DNA from: Gyrodactylus bullatarudis
Taxonomy: Eukaryota; Platyhelminthes; Monogenea; Gyrodactylidea; Gyrodactylidae
Direction: 5' to 3'
DNA: 64,000 nucleotides
NCBI GenBank assembly: GCA_012064415.1
Contig: SSNU01000050.1
Coordinates: 146,993 to 210,992, forward strand
A program made the translations under genes and the position numbers. The notes under the pieces are model-generated. The model was given only the letters and a program-made list of their open reading frames with translations, was not told where the DNA came from and did no database searches. Position 1 is the stretch's first letter. The number at the start of each line of letters is the position of its first letter. This document shows positions 1-11,400 of the stretch, in pieces.

Positions 1-654
1 ATCATAAGAAGCACCATTCGGAATTTGGTTTGAGTTCTTTCATCGTGTTATGCTTTAATTTTTTATGATTTCTAAACAATGGATGTACAATAAAATTCCC
101 AATAATCGATGATCCCTTCTGGTGATGATTGAACAGGATTGATAGTGAAAAAATGGTAGGGGTGTTTATAAGCAGTGCACTATGATTTTATTAGTATCTG
201 TAATAAAGATTCTGTATCTATTTTTTATCGATAAATTATGCAGATTTACTATTTGTATTATTGTGTAATTACTATAAATGATGGAAATGTACTACACTGT
301 AACAGAATTATAAGAGTGTTACTGTAAAAAGTCCACCGTTAAGATGGATGGAAAAAGGCAAGGTGTCAGTTGTAAAAAGTCTGTTACTATCCAACATTAT
401 TTAAAAAGTGCAGTATATAATAACTGTCTCAAATATCTCGGCTCGCGTAGCAAAAGACTTGGACTTAACAATAGAAATCACAGCTTTTCATAAAAAGGGA
501 AAATGGGGTAGACTCGGGGTCAAAGTTGAGAAATTGTCCAGATTTTTTCACTTTCGAAAGCATCATCAGTGGCAATGCTTCAAAATTGATACAAATTAGA
601 GATTAATTAAAGATATTAATCTACAAATTAAAATTGAGTTAAAATCAGAAAAAA

Positions 655-775
655 ATGCAAAAAACACCAAAACTCTTTAATAAATAGCAACAGTGGAGAG
701 AAAAGTGAAAAAGCTCACATAGGCCAAGGTAGTTGAAGATTATAGGAAAAAGTTTTCTGAGCTCATAGCTTAGGT
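655..775 (+). repeat. Dispersed repeat, partner of 42465-42580
   Basis: Shares 'aaaaacaccaaaactct', then 'gtagttgaag..at' and 'aaaaagtttt', in the same order and strand with 42465-42580. This is a decayed dispersed element of unknown class. Edges are approximate. Confidence 0.5.
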
Positions 776-2928
776 TTATATTGGTTAAGAAGAAATTTCT
801 CTTTCATCCATAAATCTATGCTGTCGTCAACAGGGTTTTTGAAATTGAAGCTGCATGTTCCTCTTGTCTAAGAAGCCTACAAGTAACCAGAGCATCCTTC
901 TTAAGATGATCTTCAGCTCTTGATGAATTTGTTCTTTGAATGTTCAAGATTTGCTTAAATTACTGGATTTTAAAATTGATGATGAATACAGTGTAGTGCA
1001 AATAAAGTTTACAGGTGTTATATTTATGTCTTGGTAAAGTCAGATCATGGTTACTCGATCAAAATAATCCTCAGAGTTTTTACAAATGATTGTCTCAGAT
1101 TATCTGAAGGTTGGTAGTCTAGCACAAAACAGTACCAATTTCCCCCTAATGGCCAACGTGTGTCAGACTTGCAAAATAAAGTTAATGAATAAAAGTAAAT
1201 TCTACTTATCAAGTTAGCGATCAGTGACAACAACATTGAGAGACTAAACTAGATCAATATACAGTGAATATATATTCTGGATCAAAAAATTTTAATCATT
1301 CTATTCCATAAAAGTACACATTTTAAATCTATCATTTCTCTTGGCCAGTTAGAGCGATTCCTTTATCCTTGGAGAAAAAATTAATTTCATACAAGCTAAA
1401 ATTAATGAACTGAATTGTTTATTTTGCACTTTTCACGCGATAATAGAATATAATACGGTGTATGATGACTAGTAAGGAGAAATAACGAATTTTCTAGTGA
1501 GAAAGGTAATGTTTCTAATAGAATCATTTGGGGTTCTTCACCATCCCTCGGTTCTAGATTGATAAGGAAGACAGAAGAAAAGTATTTTTTGAGAATGAAG
1601 CTAAAAGATGCCTTAATTTATTGAAAAAGGTTTAGCATTATTCCTTCAAATTTATACCTTGGTTTTTTTGAAGAATACAATTATCTGAATCTGCGTAAAA
1701 CAATGCATTAAAATTGAGAAAAACTTGATCAGTTAAAAAGGGATACAAATTACTATATTCCAAGTTATTAAGCTGAAATGGACTTCCAATAATTTCAAGT
1801 TAGAACCTATTTTTTCACAACATTTATTTCAATCAAACTCGATTATTTCGGATTAGTATCGGATAAAGAATTAGAAATTGACCATGGAAGTTCCGAAAAC
1901 CTGGTGATCCGAAATCAAAGTGTTAACTTTTGAGATTTTAAAAATAGCCTTATTTCGCAGTATTGAATTTTCAAATTCTCACAACTCATGGTTCCATTAT
2001 AATGAGAGACATTTTAAAACTATCAATGCCCATGAATTTTTTAAAATCTAAAAACGGTATTAATTAGCAGTATTATTTCTTGCAAATGATAAACTTGATT
2101 TATTCTCAGAACTGAAATTTCTGGCTGAAAAGCACTGGGAGAGTAGTAAATTGTTTAGGCGGTTTAATAATTTTAAATACTGTTGATTGATTTCATATAC
2201 AAGGAAAGGATTCTTATCTACATCTTGTTTACTAATTAATCCCTTGGATGGAATTTTTGAAATTTCCTCATTCTCGAGAGAAAAAAGTGTAAAGGATAAT
2301 AGGTAGTTTGGAAAAAAACTGATTCCCAATGCAGACAAGAAATGATAAGAAATTCATTACCAAAAGAAAAAGAAGCAGTTGATTAGGAAATACGAAAGAA
2401 TTAAATTCATGTCTGAACAATCTATACTGGATATATTAATCTTTTCTATAAGATGAGTAACTCTGCATGGGTTACTTCTGAATTCTTTTCCAAATTATAT
2501 TATTAAAAAGGAACAGAAAATCCCATTTCGATAACATTAGCTATACAATGTAGTCTGGCATTTAAATTATACGTTTAATTCATGTGGTTTTTCATCGTCT
2601 CAAAATAATATGAATTCAAATCGTTCAGCCATGATTAATGCCTTCCACCAGTATTTCAGGTCAGTAATGTGTGTATTTCGTCTAAAAATATTTCAATGAA
2701 AATTATTTTTCATACAATTAACTAGGGTATAGGGAGGGGGAGGGCAAGTAAGCAAGAATGAATATTTTCAAATCAATCTTCTAATTGAGGTCAATTTGCG
2801 TTGGTATGAAAACTGGATCAGATTAACATTGTGGCCATTCTATAGTTTAGAGTGAGTTAAGATATTTTTATTCAACTGACAAGACAATTCTGATGGATAA
2901 AACAATGGAAATAAGGCATCTTATTCTA

Positions 2929-3485
2929 TTAGGTTGTGCTATAAGTAATGGGACTCCAACTTCAAAAAAATTTTAATCTTCAAAACAATAAAATCATGTT
3001 TTATATTCAGGTCCATTACTTATTGCACAATAGGCTAGGGTGAAATTTTATTTTCTCCGAACAACTCACAAGAGGACTTACTTTTCTGATAACTTTTAGA
3101 TCATGTTTTCCATTATTTTAAAGCGTGAAAGTCATTCTCCATTATGTCATTGCCCATTTTTCCCACAATATCCCACGGACATGATAAAATAACGAAATTA
3201 GTCATGAAGCCCCTCTTGATGATAAGTTTACTATTTTTGAAGATAAAACTTAAGAAACTCATTGAATGACCAAAATATTCCGGATTTTAGTGATTTCGTA
3301 GTAAAAATTCATTCAAAATTGAGCGGCGATTTGAAAAATTTTTGATTTTTAAAACCGAATGACATAATGGAGAATCATTTTCGACACTTTCTTCAATACA
3401 AAATAATGCTTAGGATTTATAGTTCTATCAGAGTTGGTCCTAATGTGAGGTTAAAAATTTCACCCTAGCCTATTGCACAACCTAA
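2929..3485. mobile_element. Mariner-like MITE (~107 bp) interrupted by another MITE
   Basis: The left end TTAGGTTGTGCTATAAGTAA is the inverse of the right end (ttacttattgcacaacctaa) once the inner insertion is removed. Flanking dinucleotides are TA on both sides, as for Tc1/mariner insertion. Without the insert the element is about 107 bp with arms of about 24 bp, so it is non-autonomous. Confidence 0.7.
3031..3472. mobile_element. MITE with TAGGCTAGGGTGAAA ends and 8-bp target duplication
   Basis: A 442-bp element with inverted ends TAGGCTAGGGTGAAATTTT / aaaatttcaccctagccta. TTGCACAA is duplicated at 3023-3030 and 3473-3480. The 8-bp duplication fits a hAT-type transposase. It has no coding frame of its own. 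It inserted into the right end of the older MITE around it. A second copy lies at 28286-28710. Confidence 0.85.
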
Positions 3486-3665
3486 TATGATATAAGTAAC
3501 ATAACTTAATTTGAACTAAAACATTTAATCCTAAAAAAACATACAAAAAAGGTATGAAAACATTTCAAATGGCCAACAATGAAATATCAAATATTCATGA
3601 CTCCCCAATAGACAGATAAATTATGTTTTTTTCAAAAAGATTTATAGAGTTTGGCTGGGTAAAAA

Positions 3666-5738
3666 TTGAATTTTTTTCCAAAGAAAAAAATATCGATCAG
3701 AATGCTGTCGGGAAAAAATAAAGGCACTGGTATTGCAATCGTATCCAAAAGTGATTATGTTCAGAAAGGAAAATTACTCCTATCAGATAACTCGAGATTT
3801 CGGCCAACAGAAGCAGAAACAGCCCTGAGAAGAATTAAAGGCTTCGAAAAAGCAATCTCAAAGAAGGTAGACTATCTTTTAGATAAAGGATTCATCGATG
3901 AAGCTCAAGCACAAACAATGAAGCCGCAATCTAACGAGATCGGAAGGTTGTATCTTCTCCCTAAAGTTCATAAGGACCTAACCATGGGATTGAAATATAG
4001 GCCAATTCTCGACATGTCAGCAACTCCACAACATAGAATCGTCAAGTGGCTAACTGAAACTCTAACGCCTTTGAGGAATGAGCTATGCAAATTTTCAGTA
4101 AAGAATTCAGTCGAGTTTGTGGAAAAACTAAGGAATGTTGATTTCGCTTCTTCAAAAATGGTATCGTTCGATGTCAGTTCCCTGTTTACAAATGTGCCGC
4201 TAAGAGAAACTGTAAAGTTTATATGTGAGAAGCTTAATGAATTTCCATCCATTTGCAGTATTCCCTCTGAAGTAATCTCCGATTTAATATTGATGACGGT
4301 TCAAAACATCGACTTCAAATTTGCTGGTTCCTACTTCAAGCAAACGGATGGTGTAGCAATGGGCAGTCCGATTGGTCCACTCCTTGCGGATATGTTTTTT
4401 GCTTCTCTTGAAAGTCGACAAATGAGTGGCCTTATCAATTCTTCCCGCCTGTATGCGCGCTATCTCGATGATACCTTTCTGGTCCTTGATGAAAGCAATG
4501 ACATCGACGAAATTCTTTCGAATCTCAACTCCATGCATCGCGGAATCGAATTTACCAAAGAAGACGAGGATGACAAGTCATTGAATTTTCTCGATGTTCT
4601 AGTAACCAAAGACAATGAAATCGCTCAGACAAGAGTCTTCAGAAAGAAATCAGTCCCTGCACAATTTATGCCTTTCCTTAGTTTCAGTCCTGTGTGTCAG
4701 AAAAAGAGCTTGGTGAGGAATGAGTTCCTGAAAATTGAAAGATTAACATCAGAGGTGAACAAGGTGAAGGACAAAGAAATATTGAAGGAGTTATTAATAA
4801 AAGACGGGTATCCTGAGGCTTTCATTAATAAACATTCCAATATAAAGGTCAAAGCAGATGAAGATGTCGAGGAGCTCACACCGATTTATCTAAGAGTACC
4901 GTTTAAAGGAGACGCTGCTCATCAGGTATTAAACAACAAGCTCTTCGAAATAACAAAAAAGGCATTTCCAGGGCACAGACTTCAAATTCTACCCAGAACG
5001 ACGAAGCTCATTCCAGACCTGAACAAAGATCCAGTCCCATGGCTTGAGAAGAAATGCGTGATCTACTTGTTCAAATGCAAATGCGGTTCAACCTATGTAG
5101 GTCAAACAGTCAGACCAGTGAAGGCGAGAATCAAGGAACACTTAAGTCCTGGCAACAAAGGTTCTGCGGTACAAGAGCACTTGAAGGATACGAATCACAC
5201 TGCTGATGTGAACAGCTTTAGCATCCTATTTCAAGCAAACCCTAGTGATCCTCCAAAGATGAAAGCAGATGCTTTGAACAAAGCTGAAGCCCATTTCATC
5301 AAAAAGTTGAACCCAGCCCTGTGCAAGCAAAAAATCCTGGCCACTAAGTTAGGTCTAACGGGAAAAAGCAGGTTTACAAACAAAAGTAAGCTTGATAGAG
5401 CTGCAAAGCTACTTGAAAATTTCCCAATTTGCAGTTCCACCCAGAAACCCAATGCGAGCAAAGTTGGAGTGATAATTGAACAAAATGAGCAAGTAGTTGC
5501 AACTACGCCTCCCCCAAATGATCTCCAATCTTCTGCCCCGGTAACAATTACAACTGAGAATAAAAGTGAAAATCCAGAGAAGTCAACGGTAGTTGATAAT
5601 CTAATTAAATCTCAGCCTGTAATTAACAGTATCCACAATACAAAAAAGGCTGCACCTGCAGTTGGCAAAAGAGGCAGAAAACGTAAAAGTCTAAGTGGGC
5701 AACCAACGATGGACAGATATGTGAGAAGAAAACAATGA
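3666..5738 (+). CDS. Penelope-like element reverse transcriptase with GIY-YIG endonuclease
   Basis: A 690-codon open frame of a Penelope-like retroelement. RT motifs: RLYLLPKVHK (template region), SFDVSSLFTNVPL (motif A), QTDGVAMGSPIGPLLADM (motif B) and ARYLDDTFLVL (motif C, catalytic YLDD). The C-terminal GIY-YIG endonuclease begins VIYLFKCKCGSTYVGQT with a CxC pair; the protein ends in a basic tail (KRGRKRKSLSG). The first residues match the conserved 'DKG..vvi...dY' block, so roughly 100 or more upstream residues of a full protein appear missing. The copy is therefore probably 5'-truncated, though the rest has no stop or frameshift. It lies in a kinesin intron in the opposite orientation. 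Confidence 0.93.
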   Translation: MNFFPKKKISIRMLSGKNKGTGIAIVSKSDYVQKGKLLLSDNSRFRPTEAETALRRIKGFEKAISKKVDYLLDKGFIDEAQAQTMKPQSNEIGRLYLLPKVHKDLTMGLKYRPILDMSATPQHRIVKWLTETLTPLRNELCKFSVKNSVEFVEKLRNVDFASSKMVSFDVSSLFTNVPLRETVKFICEKLNEFPSICSIPSEVISDLILMTVQNIDFKFAGSYFKQTDGVAMGSPIGPLLADMFFASLESRQMSGLINSSRLYARYLDDTFLVLDESNDIDEILSNLNSMHRGIEFTKEDEDDKSLNFLDVLVTKDNEIAQTRVFRKKSVPAQFMPFLSFSPVCQKKSLVRNEFLKIERLTSEVNKVKDKEILKELLIKDGYPEAFINKHSNIKVKADEDVEELTPIYLRVPFKGDAAHQVLNNKLFEITKKAFPGHRLQILPRTTKLIPDLNKDPVPWLEKKCVIYLFKCKCGSTYVGQTVRPVKARIKEHLSPGNKGSAVQEHLKDTNHTADVNSFSILFQANPSDPPKMKADALNKAEAHFIKKLNPALCKQKILATKLGLTGKSRFTNKSKLDRAAKLLENFPICSSTQKPNASKVGVIIEQNEQVVATTPPPNDLQSSAPVTITTENKSENPEKSTVVDNLIKSQPVINSIHNTKKAAPAVGKRGRKRKSLSGQPTMDRYVRRKQ

Positions 5739-5925
5739 CCATGGATACTGCAAACCAACTTTAAACCCTCCCCCTTTTATGCTCCGGAATGATACAACCA
5801 ATCAGAGGATATTTTTGTACATTAAATTCATTATATATATCTAGCCGGTGTAACAGTCTGACGAGATCCGGTGAAGTATAAGCTTTATTACTAAATATCC
5901 ACTTGACTTCCAAATCCTCTAAATG
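3666..5925 (+). mobile_element. Penelope-like retroelement, 5'-truncated, with 3' UTR
   Basis: ORF plus a 3' UTR that ends in a block shared with at least five other places in the window. The block runs from agCCGGTGTAA through CTGACGAG and CCGGTGAA to AAGCTTTATTACT at about 5843-5925. The shared tails define this as the master type for the 5'-truncated copies listed below. Confidence 0.85.
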
Positions 5926-6277
5926 ACTCTTTCATTTGAAACTGAAAAAATAAAGAGGTGATCTCGATTGATTGCATAATGAGAGAGTAGTATTTAAACT
6001 TCTATAGAAATCGACCCATTATCATCTCCGGATTACTAGCTGTAACGCAGAATTCTGTCAAAATTCAGATTTTGATAACCCGAGAACGATCTCATGGACT
6101 ATTTCCCTTGATCAAGATCAAAATCCTCATTTCAGATTCATTAGCAATATCTTGACTGACTGGATATTTTTCTCAAATAAGAAAGATTTTCGATCCTTGA
6201 AATGATTATTAATTTCATCTTTAACTCTGGAAATGCAATCAATCATTTTGTTTACCCTTTAGTTTACAACTTAATTT

Positions 6278-7026
6278 TACAGTTTTTTAACAGAATTTCT
6301 TTCATATAAACCTGTAGGTATTTTCTTTGAAATTTTTACCCGATAATTTTTAGAATCTAAGTATGACTGCTAAGAAACCGAAATTTTCAAGAATTACTGA
6401 TTTTGACAAAAAAATTATCAATAAACTTGGAATAGTTGGTCTTGGCAATCAAAGAATTGCAAAAACTGTTGGATTTTCACGCGTGATGATAAATTATTTA
6501 TCTTCCAAAAATAAACAAGAGAAAAAATCATCGTTCTTAATCAACAAAAACATGGTTTCAAGAGAATGGAATATCAGTGTTGCCCTGGCCTTCTTGAAGC
6601 CCCGATCTGAACCCTATTGAGAACTTGTGGGGAATTTTATCTCAGAAAATATAACTCTCAGGGAAGAGTATTTTTAAACAGGCAAGAACTCACCAAGAAG
6701 ATTGAGGAAGAGTGGAGATTAATTCCCAAAGAGACTTAAGCTGATTTATATTGCTCTATGCCAAAAAGATTTCTAAGACTAGTAGAAGGAAAAGCGGATT
6801 TTACAAAATATAAGTGAACAAATATGTTTTGTCGTTTTCTAATTCAATGAAAAAACGTAAATTTGTATTTTTGAGAATAACAATGAACCAATAAGTTCGG
6901 TAGTAATCATATTTAGAAGAGTAAGAAATTTCGTTTTTAACAGTATATTTTACATCTTGAAGGTATTTTTATAAATGAGCTAGAAGCAAGTTTTTAGGTG
7001 AATAAATTCTTTTTTTCAACCACTAT
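6278..7026 (+). mobile_element. Tc1/mariner element, internally deleted
   Basis: About 750 bp instead of the usual 1.3-1.6 kb. The left end TACAGTTTTTTAACAGAATT and the right end (inverse TATAGTGGTTGAAAAAAAGA) are poorly matched TIRs at TA sites. Inside are the transposase N-terminal HTH and, in another frame, its C-terminus. It sits directly against a Penelope GIY-YIG fragment beginning at a TA in 'Y-I-G-R-T', as if it had inserted there. Confidence 0.65.
6363..6830 (+). pseudogene. Tc1 transposase pseudogene
   Basis: The first frame from 6363 reads KKPKFSRITDFDKKIINKLG and IAKTVGFSRVMINYLSSK, a Tc1 helix-turn-helix. At about 6600 it jumps to PDLNPIENLWG in another frame, the block carrying the last acidic residue of the DDE site. 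The two preceding catalytic Asp regions are missing, and stops follow. It cannot make an active transposase. Confidence 0.85.
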
Positions 7027-7298
7027 ATATAGGAAGAACCGAAAGAAGACTGGCCATCAGAATGCAAGAACACCTCAACAGAAAGACTTCTTCTATAAAA
7101 AGACACCTAGAACAATGTGGTTGCCAGGAAAATAAAGAAAATTTCAGAATTTTATTTAAATGCCCAGATGACAAACAAATGCATCATAAAATTCGAGAAA
7201 AGTTCTCAATTATGAAAGAAGATCCCAATCTATGCATACAAAAAAACCATCTACATGACTTGCTTGATTGTTCTTCTCTATACTTGAAAAAATCATGA
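7024..7298 (+). pseudogene. Penelope GIY-YIG endonuclease fragment
   Basis: Open frame from 7026: YIGRTERRLAIRMQEHLNRK, then IKRHLEQCGCQENKENFRIL and a C-terminal stretch before a stop at 7296. The 'YIGRT..RL..R..EH' pattern is the GIY-YIG core of a Penelope-like element. It differs strongly from the element at 3666, so it is from another subfamily. The RT part is absent; the Tc1 relic begins immediately 5'. Confidence 0.75.
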
Positions 7299-8206
7299 AA
7301 GAAGAGTTTTTTTGGGTTTTCATCAATTGAAAGTTTTTCTTCACAACTTTACAATTTCATTGACAATTTTTCATTATAATTTGTAATATCATAAGCATAT
7401 ATCAGACCAGGATTAGAGATTGATAAGACCTGGAAAAATACGTATTTCTCTTTAATAAAGTTCTTTAAAATCATCCAATAATCAACATGAAATTGATATG
7501 TATACCAAAAAGAAAATAAATGAAATAGCATTATTAAGTGTAAATGGACTCACAGAGATTTCCACGCTTATTCAAACTTCCGTAAACATCGGTCTGGAAG
7601 ATAAAAATGAAGTGGGTAATGTTCTTTTTACTCTCGAGTTTGAGACATTAATAATAAAATCCAACAAGAATATTTACTCTTCCATAAACTGGCCTATTTT
7701 GTCTGATGTGATTCGGTGATGAAGAAAAAAACTAATTGGTTTCTTATCTCTTAGTTGACTATAAAAATATAACCAGTTTCCTCTTCTAACATGATACTTT
7801 TTCCAAGATCCAACTGTATATATTATATATGTATTTTTAATCTATATATGATATACACAGATACTCGTACTGAATAGTGTATACATTCACATACATATGA
7901 AATATATGGTATATTTGTAGTCTATTAATAGAATCACAGTTCATCGTTATTATTAATATGATAACTTTCAATGAATGAATATACTACTACAGTATTACTA
8001 TACCATTGATACTACATTCTTCCTAGTTTGAATGAATTTGCACATGCCGAAATGGATCATATTGATCATATTTCCTGTCATATTTCTCATGGGATAAAAT
8101 ATTTTTCCCATAAACACACACATGACTCATTCTTCCTGATTTTTCCATCAAACTGGGGGGTTCATGTTTATATTTCATGAGAGAGGGATGTATCTGCTAT
8201 ACTCAC

Positions 8207-8481
8207 TTGAGTATCTGGTAACATTTGATTATTGGCCAAACTGATATTATTATTAAAAGAGTTATTGTTGTTATATATTCTCGTGTGTTGATTGTTATCA
8301 GGATGCTTCAAAGAGTTTGAATATTCCCTAATTTGTTTATTGATTCTGCTAGGATTGTTATTGGCCATGGAAATTTCATCTTCATCAATACAAGCATGAT
8401 TTATGTCTTTTATGATGCGTTGGAGTTGGAAATTCTTTTCAATATCATTTTGGAGTAGTTCTTGGCGTGCGTACTCAAAAT
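8207..8481 (-). CDS. KIF13: Kinesin exon 14 (Asn-rich stalk segment)
   Basis: Starts [16 protein letters not shown], which matches the 'FNYEYAQMEV' stretch after the KIF13 FHA domain. It continues into an Asn-rich stretch ([15 protein letters not shown]) that looks unstructured and lineage-specific. Donor CAA|gtgagt, phase 0 out. No further exon was recognised between 8206 and 1. Confidence 0.85.
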
Positions 8482-11400
8482 CTGAAAAATCTAAAAATTA
8501 ACAATGAATTCTTTGGGTTCAGAAACAGCAAAGGAATGATAGGTAAAAATGTAGAGATAGAAATATCTTAATCCTCAAGACTAAAATCACTTCTATACTG
8601 ATTTAAATATATAATTTCCAAGATAAAAACAAGGACATATCTCCCTAAAGAACTAAACCAAGACTTTAACATTCCGAGTTAGAAATTAGAGCTACCAATA
8701 AGACTCTATTTTCTAGGACTATTCTGAAAATCAATTGACTCTGAGAATTTTGATTGTATTATGATAAAAATGATATTTCACCTGATCTATCATAACTGTT
8801 ATCCATATTTGAGGATGTTGGCATATCAGAGTCGTCAGGACAATTGATACGAAAGAATTGATACATGCCCAAGACAAGACGATCTCTATTATGAAGAATT
8901 TCCTTCTTGACAATTGAACGTCCATTGATTAGAGTTCGACATTCATCATTTGGGATAATGTAAACTTTACAATTCTTATTACCCAAGTTTTCCACGTTTA
9001 TAGTGCAGTGTAATGATTGAATGCCAATACCTCCCAACTTTATTGCTGCTAATGAACCAGATCCAATTGTATTTTGTTCCTTTAAACAGAATTTATACAT
9101 AAATATATTACGAATTTACTTTAAAGTAATTATGCTATATTTACTTTTAAATAATAAATCAACATTTCATTGAGCAGAGGATCTGGATTCAAATTAACCA
9201 GATAAACACGATCACTTTTTACGCGTATTCCCTCAGGTTGTATGCTTATGCCAAGATTTCCAAGGGCCATTTGTCTTGTCTAAGATTAAAATAACATTTT
9301 GATTAAGAATATTGGTACAATTTTATTTTAAATATAATCCATATACTTGAAAGTAGTTTACAATCACACAATTAATTTTGTTAAAGATGATTTTAAGATG
9401 GTTCGTAATAGTTTTGTTTTACCGAAGAAAATTGGAAACTAGTTAAATAATGATTCTTGTAAGTAGTCAGACCAAGCAACCGCCTTGCTTTTGATATCTA
9501 GCTTAGAAGATATCTCGTTTTAGACAGTCCACGATAATCTTGCTCAGATTCGGAATCAGGATAAATTATCTACTTATTATGACTGAATTACCCCTTGAGT
9601 CTTCATGATGATAAAATTCATCAATCAACTGCAGTTACCAGAAGATCTTTCCATGAAGAAAACAATCCCTCATTTACAATGGCTTACATTAACCAAATAT
9701 AAATTTTATAAATATATCTGTGTTCGATTCTATTTTTGAAACTAAACACTGCTATTTTATAAAGATGTATAAATAACTGAAGCTATTACCTCCAACACTT
9801 ACTAAATGTGCTGATCAGAGTAAAACATGTGTAAATAATATTTGATAAATCATAGAAAAACAAAAAACAGAGAATGTTAATGATACGCGATTAAGAACAT
9901 GAAATGCTACACGCTCATAAAAAACATGATGTCTAAATTAAGTCATGAAATATATGCTTGCTTTAGACTTGTATGGAGTTATTTTTAAAAATCTCATCAA
10001 GTTTTTCCGGATAATCTGAGGGGATGAATCATTTTCCAACGCTAAGTATCAAATCCTTTTTATTTATTCATGATTTGAAATTGGAGAAAAATAAATCTTT
10101 TCTATCAAAATTGTCTGAGTCCTATTAATCCGTGAATAATCTCAAGAATATATCACTCTTTATGCTCATAATGGAAAAATGTGGATCAATCATGTGTCTT
10201 ATTTTGGACGGATACTGCTTGAATATAAAGTGTATCACAGTGTTGACAAACTCTATAGTTTACTATAACCCAATTAGCTTTGTTTACAGAGTGTTTTTCT
10301 TGTCGAGTTCGTTCAGAATTATAATAATTTCATCTAAATCACCTCACTTAGGATTAGCTGGGGTTTTTTTTAATTTTGCTCTCTCTAGTTTGTATACAGT
10401 TTTTAACAGTTGGATCTAGATTTAACCACATAATGTTATACATTGTATGGTAGTGAAAAGTGCTAACAAAACAATTTCGTGATAATTGAACTGTGTGTAT
10501 AATATACAAACAATATGTTTGACTAAAAATATTGAATAATCAACAAATTTTGCATTTTAGTTAAAAAGTAATACAATCTTTAGCTGTTTAACTTGATCGT
10601 ATGTACTCTAGACTTTTACTATGTATATTGTCTCATTTCTTACATGCCTTATGTCTTGATGCTTATTATTATGATTTTATCAAACATATTTTTATTATCA
10701 GTTTTGATAGTTTGATTGATTTTCAATTTAAGAATAAAATACATTATCATTACATTAGTAGTAATACACGTAGGAACCCATGATGGTATTGATGTATTCA
10801 CTACTGTATTATCATGCTGAGACCATTATCAATTTAGGCCATTTATTTTTAATGCATATTTCTAACCCCTATATGCATTATTACATTCTACACTGTATAT
10901 ATGATTTAATGTGGAAATATAGGAAAAAAAGGAAAGAATTATTTTAATCAGACATGATGTTAAAATGATTGACACCTTTTTTAGTCATCTGATTCTTTTG
11001 ATAATTCATCATTAACTACACAAAAAGTCTCTATGGATATTTGAAAATTATTATTTTAACCCTTCTCATAATTCCCCTTTGACCATATTTTATTCTACAC
11101 CTATGAATTTGTGATTTTTACAGAGCCATCAAATTTTTTTCATCAAAAAATCGAATTTGATAATGAGGTCTACTCTCACGTTATGAAGAAAGAAAAATTT
11201 GGAAAAAAACAATTTTCAAGAATGTTTTGGCACTTTTCAAATCTTGCCAAATTCCCATCTTTTGAACTTTGAAATGAAAATTCTTGCTGATTTAGAAGTG
11301 AGATTGGGATCAAAAGTTAAATTTTATGATCAAAATAAGACAAGTAATATGTTTATCACCACTAAATTTGTGATGAACTCGTCATTCTTTAGGGATCTCG

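Larger units (their letters stand above)
1..8206. other. Kinesin intron 14 (left part): repeat-rich, no kinesin exon seen
   Basis: DNA 3' of the last recognised kinesin exon, presumably one large intron. It holds a MITE nest (2929-3485), a Penelope-like element (3666-5925) and a Tc1/Penelope composite (6278-7298). Open frames at 408-599, 1051-1236 and 2060-2338 resemble nothing I know. 7800-8000 is AT-rich low-complexity sequence. Short kinesin exons may be hidden here. Confidence 0.5.

Noticed and set aside
2060..2338. 92-codon minus-strand frame as a possible downstream kinesin exon
   Set aside because: No coiled-coil or KIF13 stalk similarity, no matching splice sites seen, and composition like its surroundings.
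3968..4252. Minus-strand open frames across the Penelope RT (also 4284-4538, 4697-4879, 5231-5461)
   Set aside because: They are antisense shadows of the RT/GIY-YIG frame and have no motif of their own.
7800..7930. TATA-rich run as promoter
   Set aside because: Low-complexity AT sequence common throughout; no gene starts nearby.
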